This document shows, piece by piece, positions 30,682-39,483 of a stretch of 64,000 nucleotides of DNA. The stretch is taken from the NCBI GenBank assembly GCA_030524635.1, contig JAUNGG010000005.1, forward strand, positions 49,143 to 113,142. The letters are read 5' to 3'. The stretch comes from Lachnospiraceae bacterium. GTDB taxonomy: Bacteria > Bacillota > Clostridia > Lachnospirales > Lachnospiraceae. The position numbers and the translations under genes were made by a program. Positions within the stretch are counted from its first letter, which is position 1. Every line of letters starts with the position of its first letter. Below the pieces are notes generated by a model. That model was not told the DNA's origin, ran no database searches, and saw only the letters and a program-made list of their open reading frames with translations.

Positions 30682-32157
30682 CTATATGATGATGCAGATC
30701 ATCCCGCCGTTGCTGTCATTGATGATCTTCTGCATGGTATCCTGAAGCTTCATCTGGCTTTCATCCGTAAGCTGGGAGATCTTGGAATCAATGCCGTCCT
30801 CCACGATCTGCTCAATGGATTTCCCGAAAATATTGGCATCCCAGATGCCTTCGGGATTTTCCCTTGCGCTTTCCTTGATATAGGCGATCAGGTCCTGGGC
30901 CTGCTGCTCACTTCCCACGATTGGTGCGATCTCAGTCTGGATCTGTGCCTTGATCATATGGATCGAGGGCGCTTCCGCCTTGATCTTCACACCGTATTTA
31001 TTTCCATGGCGGATCACCTGCGGCTCATCCAGCAGGATCTCCGAACGCTCCGGTGTCACGGCCCCGTAACCCTTCAGCCTTACCTGGCTCACCGCATCCT
31101 GAACCTTCTGATATTCCTTCTGCAGCTTTGCCAGCCGCGCCAGTGTCTGCATCAGCTGATATTCCCCTTCGATGGGAAGGCCGGTAACATCGCTTAAGAT
31201 CTCATAATAACAGTCATCTGCCATCACCACCCGCATGGACACACAGCCATCTGCCATGTTTAGCTGTTCCACCCGGATCTCTTCCATGCAATCCGTCTGG
31301 ATCCTTTCTGTTCCATCTGCTGCATCCTTCATCTGATCCACACGTCCCAGCACCTGTCTGGCCGCCTCGATGACCTGAGCCTTTACCGGATGGGTGCTGG
31401 GAAGGATCTCCAGCCATTTGGGGATGGCAAAATCCAAGCGCACTACCGGAAATTCCTTCAGCACTTTCTCTAAAATGTGGTAGATATCCTCTTTTTTCAG
31501 CTGTTCACAGTTGACCGGCATCACGCTGACACCATACTCCTCTTCCATAGAATGAGCCAGAGAAACTGTTTCATCGGAAAATGGCCTTGTAGAATTTAAA
31601 AGCACGATAAAGGGCTTATGGAGCGCCTTTAGCTCTTCGATCGCCGTTTTTTCTGCATCTATGTAGCTGGGGCGCTTCAGATCCCCAAAAGAGCCATCAC
31701 AGGTCACCACAACACCAATGGTAGAATGATCGGTGATCACCTTGCGGGTTCCGATCTCTGCCGCCTTTGTAAAGGGGATCTCCGTATCAAACCAGGGCGT
31801 CTTCACCATCCGCTCTGCATCATTTTCAATATGTCCGGCTGCTCCCTCCACCATAAAACCAACACAGTCGATTAATCGGATCTTCACCGAAATCCCGTCC
31901 CCAACCTGGATTTGAGCCGCCTCCTTGGGAATAAATTTAGGTTCCGTGGTCATAACCGTCTTTCCTGCCGCACTCTGGGGAAGCTCATCCCGGCTTAAAT
32001 TCCGGCTGTTTGCATCCTCCATGGAGGGCAGCACCAGAAGCTCCATAAAACGCTTGATAAAGGTTGATTTTCCTGTCCGCACCGGTCCCACCACACCGAT
32101 GTAGATCTCTCCCTTCGTCCGGGCTTCCATATCCTTGTATACATGAAAATTGTCCAT
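30682..32157 (-). CDS. spoIVA: Stage IV sporulation protein A (spore-coat ATPase)
   Basis: SpoIVA is the ATPase that polymerises on the outer forespore surface as the basement layer of the spore coat. The 491-residue protein has the typical start MDNFHVYKDMEARTKGEIYI, Walker A GVVGPVRTGKSTFIKRF near residue 22, the GTPase-like RLIDCVGFM and NSTRPFS elements, a long middle domain and the short hydrophobic end GGMICIII. This gene is essentially exclusive to endospore formers and is the strongest lineage marker in the window. A sigma-E promoter would be expected in the 71-bp gap upstream, but I could not define one. Confidence 0.97.
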   Translation of the reverse strand: MDNFHVYKDMEARTKGEIYIGVVGPVRTGKSTFIKRFMELLVLPSMEDANSRNLSRDELPQSAAGKTVMTTEPKFIPKEAAQIQVGDGISVKIRLIDCVGFMVEGAAGHIENDAERMVKTPWFDTEIPFTKAAEIGTRKVITDHSTIGVVVTCDGSFGDLKRPSYIDAEKTAIEELKALHKPFIVLLNSTRPFSDETVSLAHSMEEEYGVSVMPVNCEQLKKEDIYHILEKVLKEFPVVRLDFAIPKWLEILPSTHPVKAQVIEAARQVLGRVDQMKDAADGTERIQTDCMEEIRVEQLNMADGCVSMRVVMADDCYYEILSDVTGLPIEGEYQLMQTLARLAKLQKEYQKVQDAVSQVRLKGYGAVTPERSEILLDEPQVIRHGNKYGVKIKAEAPSIHMIKAQIQTEIAPIVGSEQQAQDLIAYIKESARENPEGIWDANIFGKSIEQIVEDGIDSKISQLTDESQMKLQDTMQKIINDSNGGMICIII

Positions 32158-32228
32158 AAAAATACCCCCTTGCTATGCTGATACAGTATATGCAGGGAGG
32201 TATTCTTTTATCTCTTAATTTTGCTTTC

Positions 32229-32669
32229 CTATCTTCCGGCATCCACCAGTTCGTGATTCAGCAGCTTGATGGTCTTTGCTGCCCGTTCCTCCAGGGAATA
32301 GGTCTTAAAGGACATCTTATTTACCCGAACCACATCTTTATTATCCTCCACCTCGGCGATCTTTACCTTTGTGGCCAGCGGACTGCAGCTGATATCCTCA
32401 ATGTACTCGTAGTAGGTCATATCCTTCCGCTTGGTAAGCTGCTCCACTGCCTCCAGCACCGGTCTGGAAAATCCATATGTGCCCAGGTCTGCCATGGACA
32501 TCTCCGAATCCTCCACAACATCATGAAGCACGGCGACGATCTTCTCCTCTTCCGTGTCCATCTTCTCCATGACTCTCAATGCATGTTCTACATAAGGACG
32601 CCCGTTCTCATCCTGTTTTCCCTGTAACGCTTCTGTAGCAACCTCAATGGCTTTCTGCAACATAGACAA
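32229..32669 (-). CDS. Small HD-domain phosphohydrolase-like protein
   Basis: A 146-residue protein with an HD-domain pattern like the hydrolase half of RelA/SpoT-type proteins: H29 in PYVEHALRV, H49-D50 in AVLHDVVEDSE, and a later Asp in KIAEVEDNKDVV. Family members hydrolyse nucleotides such as (p)ppGpp or act on unknown substrates; this one lacks a synthetase or TGS domain. The TTG at 32669 is placed 8 nt after a GGGGG ribosome site, while the ATG at 32663 is an alternative. It stands alone between the liv terminator and spoIVA. Confidence 0.8.
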   Translation of the reverse strand: MSMLQKAIEVATEALQGKQDENGRPYVEHALRVMEKMDTEEEKIVAVLHDVVEDSEMSMADLGTYGFSRPVLEAVEQLTKRKDMTYYEYIEDISCSPLATKVKIAEVEDNKDVVRVNKMSFKTYSLEERAAKTIKLLNHELVDAGR

Positions 32670-32763
32670 ACTTAAAACCCCCTTATATTCGTTCTCTCGT
32701 AATGGTTCCGTATCATCACGATCACGAGCAAAATTATTCTATGAAAATTTTACCACAAGTGCA

Positions 32764-32793
32764 CAAAAAAAGCCAGAAAATCTTCTGGCTTTT
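32764..32793 (-). terminator. Terminator of the liv operon
   Basis: A perfect 11-bp stem (AAAAGCCAGAA at 32768-32778 with 32783-32793) and 4-nt loop lie 9 bp after the livF stop, with a run of T residues in the minus direction. The A/T tails on both sides make it potentially bidirectional. Confidence 0.92.
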
Positions 32794-32801
32794 TGTATTT
32801 A

Positions 32802-33512
32802 TTACTCGCTTAAGTATGCTTTCTTTACGGAATCATTATTCATCAGTTCCTTGGCATCTCCAGACAACACGATATTGCCGGTTTCCAGTACATAGGCCCG
32901 GTTTGCGATGGACAGCGCCTTTTTCGCATTCTGCTCTACCAAAAGAACGGTAGTTCCGTCGTTATTGATCTTCTGGATAATATCAAAGATCTCATTTACA
33001 TAGATAGGAGAAAGTCCCATAGACGGCTCATCCATTACGATCAGCTTCGGATGACTCATCAGAGCACGTCCCATAGCCAGCATCTGCTGCTCGCCGCCGG
33101 ATAAGGTTCCAGCCAGCTGATTTTTCCGCTCCTCCAGACGGGGGAACCGGGCATATACCATCTTTAAGGTTTCTTCGATCTCATTTTTATCACTTCTGGT
33201 GTAAGCGCCAAGTCTTAAATTCTGCAGTACGGACAATTCTGCAAATACACGGCGGCCCTCCGGCACATGGGCGATTCCCATAGGCACCAGCTTATGGCCT
33301 GCCAGCTTTGTGATGTCCTTGCCGTCATAGACGATCTTTCCTGCCTTAGACGGGATCAATCCGGTAATGGTCTGCAGTGTAGTGGTCTTTCCAGCACCGT
33401 TTGCGCCGATCAGCGCAATGATCTCCCCCTGGTTGACATCAAAGGAGATTCCCTTGATCGCCTGAATCACACCGTAATACACTTCCAGTCCGGTTACTTC
33501 CAGTAATGCCAT
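32802..33512 (-). CDS. livF: Branched-chain amino acid ABC transporter ATP-binding protein LivF
   Basis: One of two ATPases energising the branched-chain amino acid importer. The 236-residue protein has Walker A ALIGANGAGKTTTLQTI near residue 33, signature LSGGEQQMLAMGRALM near 136, and Walker B LIVMDEPSMGLSP near 156. The spacing and the LivF-type opening LEVTGLEVYYGVIQAIKG distinguish it from LivG. It is the last gene of the livK-H-M-G-F operon, 12 bp after livG, and is followed by a strong terminator. Confidence 0.95.
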   Translation of the reverse strand: MALLEVTGLEVYYGVIQAIKGISFDVNQGEIIALIGANGAGKTTTLQTITGLIPSKAGKIVYDGKDITKLAGHKLVPMGIAHVPEGRRVFAELSVLQNLRLGAYTRSDKNEIEETLKMVYARFPRLEERKNQLAGTLSGGEQQMLAMGRALMSHPKLIVMDEPSMGLSPIYVNEIFDIIQKINNDGTTVLLVEQNAKKALSIANRAYVLETGNIVLSGDAKELMNNDSVKKAYLSE

Positions 33513-33524
33513 AATCCTCTCCTC

Positions 33525-34283
33525 CTATTCGCCCAAGTATGCAGTGATTACCTGCGGATCATTTAATACTGCTGAGGTCTCGCCCTCTGTCAGCACCTGA
33601 CCGAAATTCAGAACGGTCAGCCTCTCACAGATTCCCGCTACCAGCTTCATATCATGCTCAATCAGAAGGATCGTCATATCAAAGTTATCCCGGACAAAGC
33701 GGATGGTATCCATCAGCTCCTTCGTCTCATTGGGGTTCATACCGGCAGCCGGCTCATCCAGCAGAAGGAGCTTGGGGTCGGTAGCCAGCGCCCTGGCGAT
33801 CTCCAGCTTTCTCTGCTTACCGTAGGGAAGGTTGGATGCCTTAAAATCAGCTTCCTGATCCAGGTCGAAGACCTTCAGAAGCTCCAGAGCACGCTGGTTC
33901 ATCTCCTTCTCCACTTTAAAGTATCGGGGAGCACGCAGGATGCCCTCCAGGGTAGAATAAGGGTGATGGTTGTGAAGTCCCACCTTTACATTGTCCAAAA
34001 CAGACAGATCCTTAAACAGACGGATATTCTGGAAGGTTCTCGCAATTCCCGCCTGGTTGATGTCGATGGTCTTCTTTCCGGTGATATTGACGCCGTTCAG
34101 TTCAATACTGCCGGAATCCGGCTTATACACACCGGTGAGAAGGTTGAATACGGTAGTTTTTCCGGCGCCGTTTGGGCCGATCAGACCGTAAAGCTGTCCC
34201 TTCTCAATGGTCACATGAAAATCATTTACTGCCTTCAGACCGCCGAAGGAGATACTTAAATTTTTAACTTCCAGCATCGCCAT
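33525..34283 (-). CDS. livG: Branched-chain amino acid ABC transporter ATP-binding protein LivG
   Basis: The second ATPase of the importer. The 252-residue protein has Walker A GLIGPNGAGKTTVFNLLTG near residue 35, the LivG-typical insertion IARTFQNIRLF near 82, and a signature region with LPYGKQRKLEIARAL and Walker B LLLLDEPAAGMNP. Its ATG lies 1 bp before the livM stop, so the two are tightly coupled. It is co-transcribed with livF downstream. Confidence 0.95.
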   Translation of the reverse strand: MAMLEVKNLSISFGGLKAVNDFHVTIEKGQLYGLIGPNGAGKTTVFNLLTGVYKPDSGSIELNGVNITGKKTIDINQAGIARTFQNIRLFKDLSVLDNVKVGLHNHHPYSTLEGILRAPRYFKVEKEMNQRALELLKVFDLDQEADFKASNLPYGKQRKLEIARALATDPKLLLLDEPAAGMNPNETKELMDTIRFVRDNFDMTILLIEHDMKLVAGICERLTVLNFGQVLTEGETSAVLNDPQVITAYLGE

Positions 34284-35363
34284 TTAAGCCGCCTCCTTCC
34301 GGTTTTTTCCTTTAATCTTTTCTACCAAACGCTCCCGCATCTCAATGGATTTTGGAGCGGAGTTAAACAGCATCATCACGATCAGCACGATCGCATAGAT
34401 CAGCATACGGTAATTGTTCAGACCGCGGAGCATCTCCGGCAGCGCAGTCAGGATCACCGCTGCAATAATGGAGCCGCGGATATTTCCGATTCCGCCCAGT
34501 ACCACGAATACCAGAATCATAATGGACATATTGTAGCCGAAATTCTTGGTGGTGGCTGCAAGACTGGACAGGTTGTGGGCATAAAGCACACCTGCTACTC
34601 CGGCGATGGAGGCAGAGATGGTAAATGCCAGCAGCTTATACTTTGTAATATTAATGCCAACAGACTCAGCCGCGATCCGGTTGTCACGGATTGCCATAAT
34701 CGCACGGCCGGTTCTGGAATTGATCAAATTCAGGATAATCACCAGGGTGATCAGAACCAGGATGATACCGATGGTAAAGGTGGATGCCTTCGGTGTACCG
34801 GTGATACCCTGCGCACCTTTAATAATAACCTCTCCATCTGCCTCCAGATTCAGGGAAGCTACATCCTTCATGGAAAAATGAAGCCCATGGCTGTCTTTTC
34901 CAACGTAAAAAACATTGATCAGGTTCTTGATGATCTCACCAAAGGCAAGGGTCACGATGGCAAGGTAGTCGCCCTTCAGACGCAGAACCGGGATTCCGAT
35001 CAGAACGCCGAACACAGCAGCTACCGCCGCACCTACAAACAGGGCAATCGCAAACCGCACGCCCACGCTTGGGATCACGTCAGCCATGGCCTTGGTGAAA
35101 AATGCACCGGAGAATGCGCCCACGCACATAAATCCGGCATGTCCCAGGCTCAGCTCACCCAGGATACCAACTGTCAGGTTTAAGGAAATTGCTAAAATCA
35201 CATAAGTACAGATCGGAACCAGAAGGCCATTCAGCAGACTGGTCATATGTCCGGTTTTGCTCCAGATCTGGATAAACACCCAAAAGGCAATTACGATGGC
35301 ATATGTGATGAGGTTTTGAATCGTTGTCTTGTTCTTCACACTTTTCATTTTCATCTTCTGCAC
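34284..35363 (-). CDS. livM: Branched-chain amino acid ABC transporter permease LivM
   Basis: Permease subunit with about eight to ten membrane helices. The 359-residue protein has the LivM hallmarks LAISLNLTVGILGELSLGHA near residue 58 and the EAA-like loop with AIRDNRIAAESVGIN near 232. A GTG at 35363 directly follows the livH stop. An in-frame ATG three codons later (35354, giving MKMKSVKN) is an alternative start and cannot be excluded. A basic tail (KIKGKNRKEAA) is cytoplasmic. Confidence 0.94.
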   Translation of the reverse strand: MQKMKMKSVKNKTTIQNLITYAIVIAFWVFIQIWSKTGHMTSLLNGLLVPICTYVILAISLNLTVGILGELSLGHAGFMCVGAFSGAFFTKAMADVIPSVGVRFAIALFVGAAVAAVFGVLIGIPVLRLKGDYLAIVTLAFGEIIKNLINVFYVGKDSHGLHFSMKDVASLNLEADGEVIIKGAQGITGTPKASTFTIGIILVLITLVIILNLINSRTGRAIMAIRDNRIAAESVGINITKYKLLAFTISASIAGVAGVLYAHNLSSLAATTKNFGYNMSIMILVFVVLGGIGNIRGSIIAAVILTALPEMLRGLNNYRMLIYAIVLIVMMLFNSAPKSIEMRERLVEKIKGKNRKEAA

Positions 35364-36245
35364 CTACACTTTCTCGTGAATCTTTTTGCCTAAAATTCCG
35401 GTTGGGCGTACTAACAATACGATGATCAGCACGGAAAATACAATTGCGTCAGAAAGCTGAGAGGAGATATACGCCTTGGAAAGGTTCTCGATCACTCCCA
35501 GGATGATGCCGCCGATCATGGCTCCCGGAATCGAGCCGATGCCGCCGAATACGGCAGCTACGAAGGCCTTGATGCCGGGCATGGAGCCGGTATATGGGGT
35601 CAGGGATGGGTAAGCGGAGCAAAGCAGAACACCTGCGATCGCCGCCAGGGCAGAGCCGATGGCAAAGGTAACCGCAATGGTACGGTTCACATCGATTCCC
35701 ATCAGGGTCGCCGCGCCCTTATCCTCTGAAACAGCAAGCATGGCCTGTCCCATCTTCGTCTTATTGATAAAGGTGGTAAGCAGCGTCATGATTACGATAC
35801 AGGAAATAATGGTCACAATGGTAACGCCGGAAATGGAAAGCTGACCGTCTGCCAGCTTCAGTGCCGGAATATTTACCACAGAAGTAAACTGCTTGGAATT
35901 GGAACCAAAGATCAACAGCGCTACGTTCTGAAGCAGGTAGCTGACGCCGATGGCTGTAATCAATACTGCAAGAGGGGACGCTCCTCTTAAAGGCTTATAA
36001 GCAACCCGCTCAATGGTCACGCCAAGCACCGTACACACAACTACCGCTGCCAAAATTCCCAGAATTGGATTGCCTCCCATGGTACTGACTACTGTAAACG
36101 TAGTAAAGCCGCCAACCATGATAATATCACCATGAGCGAAATTCAGCATCTTCGCGATTCCGTATACCATGGTATATCCCAAAGCGATAATTGCATAGAT
36201 ACTGCCAAGGCTGATTCCATTAATTAAGTAAGATAGGAAACTCAT
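35364..36245 (-). CDS. livH: Branched-chain amino acid ABC transporter permease LivH
   Basis: The first permease subunit, 293 residues with about eight helices. It opens MSFLSYLINGISLGSIYAII and contains GYTMVYGIAKMLNFAHGDI, a LivH signature, and the coupling-loop region SEDKGAATLMGIDVNRT. An ATG six codons upstream (36263) is also in frame. AAAGAGGTG lies about 6 nt before the ATG at 36245, so the shorter form was chosen. It follows livK after a 147-bp gap that contains a hairpin likely to reduce permease relative to binding-protein expression. Confidence 0.94.
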   Translation of the reverse strand: MSFLSYLINGISLGSIYAIIALGYTMVYGIAKMLNFAHGDIIMVGGFTTFTVVSTMGGNPILGILAAVVVCTVLGVTIERVAYKPLRGASPLAVLITAIGVSYLLQNVALLIFGSNSKQFTSVVNIPALKLADGQLSISGVTIVTIISCIVIMTLLTTFINKTKMGQAMLAVSEDKGAATLMGIDVNRTIAVTFAIGSALAAIAGVLLCSAYPSLTPYTGSMPGIKAFVAAVFGGIGSIPGAMIGGIILGVIENLSKAYISSQLSDAIVFSVLIIVLLVRPTGILGKKIHEKV

Positions 36246-36321
36246 ACACACACCTCTTTGCATTTGTTATGATAGCCATCCGGTCCCCCTGCATAAAAGC
36301 AAACTGCCGAATCACTTTTAC

Positions 36322-36355
36322 AAAACAGAGGGCTGTCCCATGGACAACCCTCTGT
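36322..36355 (-). terminator. Intercistronic hairpin between livK and livH
   Basis: A stem with outer arms ACAGAGGG/CCCTCTGT and inner TGTCC/GGACA (36325-36355) is followed in the minus direction by TTTT. It is probably a partial terminator or mRNA-stabilising end for livK, as is common after periplasmic-type binding-protein genes. Confidence 0.75.
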
Positions 36356-36391
36356 TGGGTTTCTTGTAAACGATCAATTGTAAGAAAATCC

Positions 36392-37609
36392 TTACTGCAT
36401 CTCGTACTTTCCGTCCACGATCTTTACTGCCTTTGGAGCCTTGTTCGGCTCACCTGCCTCATTCCAGGTAGTGCCCTCGCCGGTTAAGCCGTCGATGGTG
36501 ATCTGGGTCATAGCAGGTACTAAAGCGTCACAGATCTCAGAATAGCTCATATCAGAATTGATGCCGGCCTTCTCAGCTGCTGCTGCGATCGCATATACTG
36601 CATCATAAGAATCTGCTGCGAACTGGTTTGGAGTTTCACCATAAGCCTCTACATACTTGGTGGTGAAGTCCTTTGCATCCTCTGCGTCAGCAGCGAATGG
36701 AGTTAACAGCATAACGCCCTCTGCCAGAGAGGTATCAAAGTTCTCTACAGAAAGGATACCGTCCATACCGTCTACACCGAAGAAGATCGGCTGGAACTCT
36801 TTGTCAGAAGCCTGCTTTAAGATGATAGAAGCCTCCTGATAGTAGATCGGCAGGAATACCAGTTCTGCGCCGGCTTCCTTTGCCTTGTCAAGCTGTACAG
36901 AGAAATCGGTCTTGCTGTCAGCGGTAAATGCTTCACTTGCTACGATCTCAAGGCCCTGGTTTGCAGCCTCAGATACGAAGGTCTCGCGGATACCGTCAGA
37001 GTATACGCTGGAGCTGTCGTAAATGATCGCTACCTTGGTTGCCATCTTGTTCTCGCCAATGTACTTAGCGGAAGCAGTACCCTGATCCGGGTCAGAGAAG
37101 CATACACGGAATGCATTTGGATTCTGTACGCACTCTACTGCAGAACCAGATGGAGTGATCTGGAACATATTGTCATTTGCGGTCTCTGCTGCTACTGCGA
37201 TGCAGGCACCAGAGGTAGTGGTTCCTACTAACATCTGCATACCCCAGTCCTTTAAGGTGTTGTATGCGTTAACGCTCTTCTCTGGGTCAGCCTCATCATC
37301 CTGAGCCTGAAGCTCGATGGTCGCGCCGTTGATGCCGCCTGCTGCATTGATCTCTTCTGCTGCGATCTCAGCGCCGTGCTGTACTGCTAAGCCGTAAGCT
37401 GCTGCATCACCGGTTAACGGTCCGATCACGCCGATCTTAAAGCTGCCGCCCTCACTTGCAGGAGCTTCTGCTGCATCATTTCCTTCTGCAGCTGCTGCGG
37501 TGGTATCTGCTGCTGCCGCAGCAGTAGTGGATTCGGTAGAACTTCCGCCACATGCAACTAAAGAAGCTGCCATGGCTGCTACTAAACCAAGACTTACTAC
37601 TTTCTTCAT
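36392..37609 (-). CDS. livK: Branched-chain amino acid ABC transporter substrate-binding lipoprotein
   Basis: A 405-residue extracellular ligand-binding protein (peripla_BP_6 type). It opens with a lipoprotein signal MKKVVSLGLVAAMAASLVAC (lipobox cysteine at residue 20). A Ser/Thr/Ala-rich linker follows, then FKIGVIGPLTGDAAAYGLA, a canonical LivJ/K start of the mature fold. Further landmarks are MLVGTTTSGACIAVA and AIIYDSSSVYSDGIRETF. Specificity for Leu/Ile/Val is family-level inference; related proteins bind other amino acids or amides. It is the first gene of the operon with its own near-perfect promoter. Confidence 0.93.
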   Translation of the reverse strand: MKKVVSLGLVAAMAASLVACGGSSTESTTAAAAADTTAAAAEGNDAAEAPASEGGSFKIGVIGPLTGDAAAYGLAVQHGAEIAAEEINAAGGINGATIELQAQDDEADPEKSVNAYNTLKDWGMQMLVGTTTSGACIAVAAETANDNMFQITPSGSAVECVQNPNAFRVCFSDPDQGTASAKYIGENKMATKVAIIYDSSSVYSDGIRETFVSEAANQGLEIVASEAFTADSKTDFSVQLDKAKEAGAELVFLPIYYQEASIILKQASDKEFQPIFFGVDGMDGILSVENFDTSLAEGVMLLTPFAADAEDAKDFTTKYVEAYGETPNQFAADSYDAVYAIAAAAEKAGINSDMSYSEICDALVPAMTQITIDGLTGEGTTWNEAGEPNKAPKAVKIVDGKYEMQ

Positions 37610-37696
37610 AATAAATTCCTCCTCTTTCTTGCGTTATGCTTTTGTGGCTTTAACAAGTCATCACTGTAAAGCTATAATCAACATAAAGCTTTCCTA

Positions 37697-37725
37697 ATTA
37701 TAATTTTTTCAAAAGAACTTGTCAA
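37697..37725 (-). promoter_or_regulatory. Consensus sigma-A promoter of the liv operon
   Basis: Minus-strand TTGACA (37720-37725) and TATAAT (37697-37702), both perfect, have an optimal 17-bp spacer. They lie 88 bp upstream of livK, predicting strong expression unless repressed. Confidence 0.9.
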
Positions 37726-37804
37726 CTATTTTTCCTTGTCTTAATGGACAAAAGGCAATTTTCTATGGATTTACTTCCTGCTGTCTTCTATTTTTGAACC
37801 AAGA

Positions 37805-38821
37805 TCACAGGAATTCTTCCCAGTTTAAGTCAGAAACCTCTGTCCGCTTGTCCCGAAGCATCAGATCGTTTACTGCCTCCCGGGCAGGCTTTCCTTCGAA
37901 GAGAACCTGATTGACCTGCTCCACGATGGGCATAGACTGGTGATATTTCTTTGCCAGCGCCAGAGCGGCCTTGGCAGAATACACACCTTCTACTACCATG
38001 TGTACCTCTGCCATCGCCTCCTCCATGGTTTTTCCCTGCCCGATCAGGATACCGGCACGGCGGTTCCGGCTGTGCATGCTGGCGCAGGTCACGATCAGAT
38101 CCCCGATTCCGGTCAGGCCGCAGAAGGTTTCAAACCTTCCTCCCATGGCGGTTCCCAGTCTGGCGATCTCCGCGATCCCCCGGGTGATCAGCGCCGCCTT
38201 GGTATTGTCTCCATAACCCAGTCCATCTGCCGCTCCGGCTGCCAGCGCGATCACATTTTTTAAGGAGCCGCCCAGCTCGATCCCCAGCATGTCCGGGCTG
38301 GTGTAAACACGGAATACCTCATTCATAAAGATATCTTGGATCAGCTCTGCCGTCTCCCGGCTGTGAGCCCCTGCCACACAGGTGGTGGGAAGTCCCCGGC
38401 TTACCTCCTCTGCATGACTGGGACCGGAGAGAACGGCCACATCTGCCTGGGGAAGCTCATCCTCGATCACCTGAGACAGCGTCATCAGAGTCGATTCCTC
38501 GATCCCCTTTGCCACATCCACGATCACCTGGCCCTTCCGGCACCAGGGCTTCATCTTGGATGCCGTACTGCGGACAAAGACCGAGGGGACCGCCATCACA
38601 AGGAGGGTCTTTTCCTTCATCGCCTCTTCCAGCTTGCCTGTGATCTGAATTGCCTCCGGAATCACAATTCCCGGAAGATTGGGATGTTTTCGTTCCTTAG
38701 ACAGGGATTCCACTTCTTTCTCGATTGCGGACCAGATGGTTACCTGATGTCCCTTTGCCTCCAGAAGAACCGCCAAAGCCGTTCCCCATGTACCAGAGCC
38801 GATTACGCCGATTGATGCCAT
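37805..38821 (-). CDS. gpsA: Glycerol-3-phosphate dehydrogenase [NAD(P)+]
   Basis: GpsA reduces dihydroxyacetone phosphate to sn-glycerol-3-phosphate, the precursor of phospholipids. The 338-residue protein starts MASIGVIGSGTWGTALAVLL (Rossmann GxGxxG). It has LSGPSHAEEVSRGLPTT and the catalytic-lysine block LGIELGGSLKNVIALAAG. An in-frame GTG further upstream (38842) is not needed, because AAGGAAATAGA precedes the ATG at 38821. Together with plsY (27 bp upstream), which acylates the same glycerol-3-phosphate, it forms a phospholipid-precursor module. Confidence 0.95.
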   Translation of the reverse strand: MASIGVIGSGTWGTALAVLLEAKGHQVTIWSAIEKEVESLSKERKHPNLPGIVIPEAIQITGKLEEAMKEKTLLVMAVPSVFVRSTASKMKPWCRKGQVIVDVAKGIEESTLMTLSQVIEDELPQADVAVLSGPSHAEEVSRGLPTTCVAGAHSRETAELIQDIFMNEVFRVYTSPDMLGIELGGSLKNVIALAAGAADGLGYGDNTKAALITRGIAEIARLGTAMGGRFETFCGLTGIGDLIVTCASMHSRNRRAGILIGQGKTMEEAMAEVHMVVEGVYSAKAALALAKKYHQSMPIVEQVNQVLFEGKPAREAVNDLMLRDKRTEVSDLNWEEFL

Positions 38822-38848
38822 TCTATTTCCTTCTTTCCACACAATTCA

Positions 38849-39481
38849 TTAAAAAATCTTATTTTCATTTCCGGCAAGAAGCCGCTTGATATTGGCTTTA
38901 TGCCGCCAGATCGCCATCACTGAGATGGCTGCAAGCAGAATCCAGAACTCCGGCAGAGCCTCCGGATTCAGACCGTAATATCCTTGATAAGAAAAGAATG
39001 CATTTACCAGGAAAAAGGTAACTGCCACCAGGATGGACCCCAGTGATACATAATGGGTCAGAAGCACGCAGCCAATGAATACCACTGCACAGGCCAAGGT
39101 CAGCCTCCAGTCCAGGCTGGCGATCAGTCCAGCAGTGGCGGCAATCCCCTTTCCGCCCTTAAAATGCATGTAAAATGGGAAATTATGTCCCAGAATCACG
39201 CCGAAGCCCATGTACAGCATATAGACATAAGCTATCCCTGCTGTTTCCGGCTGGCCTCCAAAGATCAGACGCACCACCGTACAGGGGATCAGCGCCTTAA
39301 GGGCATCCCCGAGAAATACGATCAGGCCGGCCTTCTTTCCCAGGACCCGGAGGGTATTGGTTGCTCCTGAATTTCCGCTTCCATGCTGGCGGATGTCCAT
39401 GCCATGCATCCTGCCATAAATATATCCGGTCTGCAACAGACCACACAGATAACCTACTGCCAGACAGATGATTCTTTCCAT
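38849..39481 (-). CDS. plsY: Acyl-phosphate:glycerol-3-phosphate acyltransferase PlsY
   Basis: An integral membrane enzyme that transfers an acyl group from acyl-phosphate to glycerol-3-phosphate. The 210-residue protein has the three cytoplasmic PlsY motifs: GSGNSGATNTLRVLGKKAG near residue 36, FPFYMHFKGGKGIAATAG near 103, and a C-terminal WRHKANIKRLLAGNENK. About six membrane helices are present. It lies 2 bp after der and 27 bp before gpsA, so enzyme and substrate supplier are co-expressed. Confidence 0.95.
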   Translation of the reverse strand: MERIICLAVGYLCGLLQTGYIYGRMHGMDIRQHGSGNSGATNTLRVLGKKAGLIVFLGDALKALIPCTVVRLIFGGQPETAGIAYVYMLYMGFGVILGHNFPFYMHFKGGKGIAATAGLIASLDWRLTLACAVVFIGCVLLTHYVSLGSILVAVTFFLVNAFFSYQGYYGLNPEALPEFWILLAAISVMAIWRHKANIKRLLAGNENKIF

Positions 39482-39483
39482 AC

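Noticed and set aside
32158..32228. Sigma-E promoter for spoIVA
   Set aside because: Fragments such as CATATACT are present, but no -35/-10 pair with the correct spacing could be defined.
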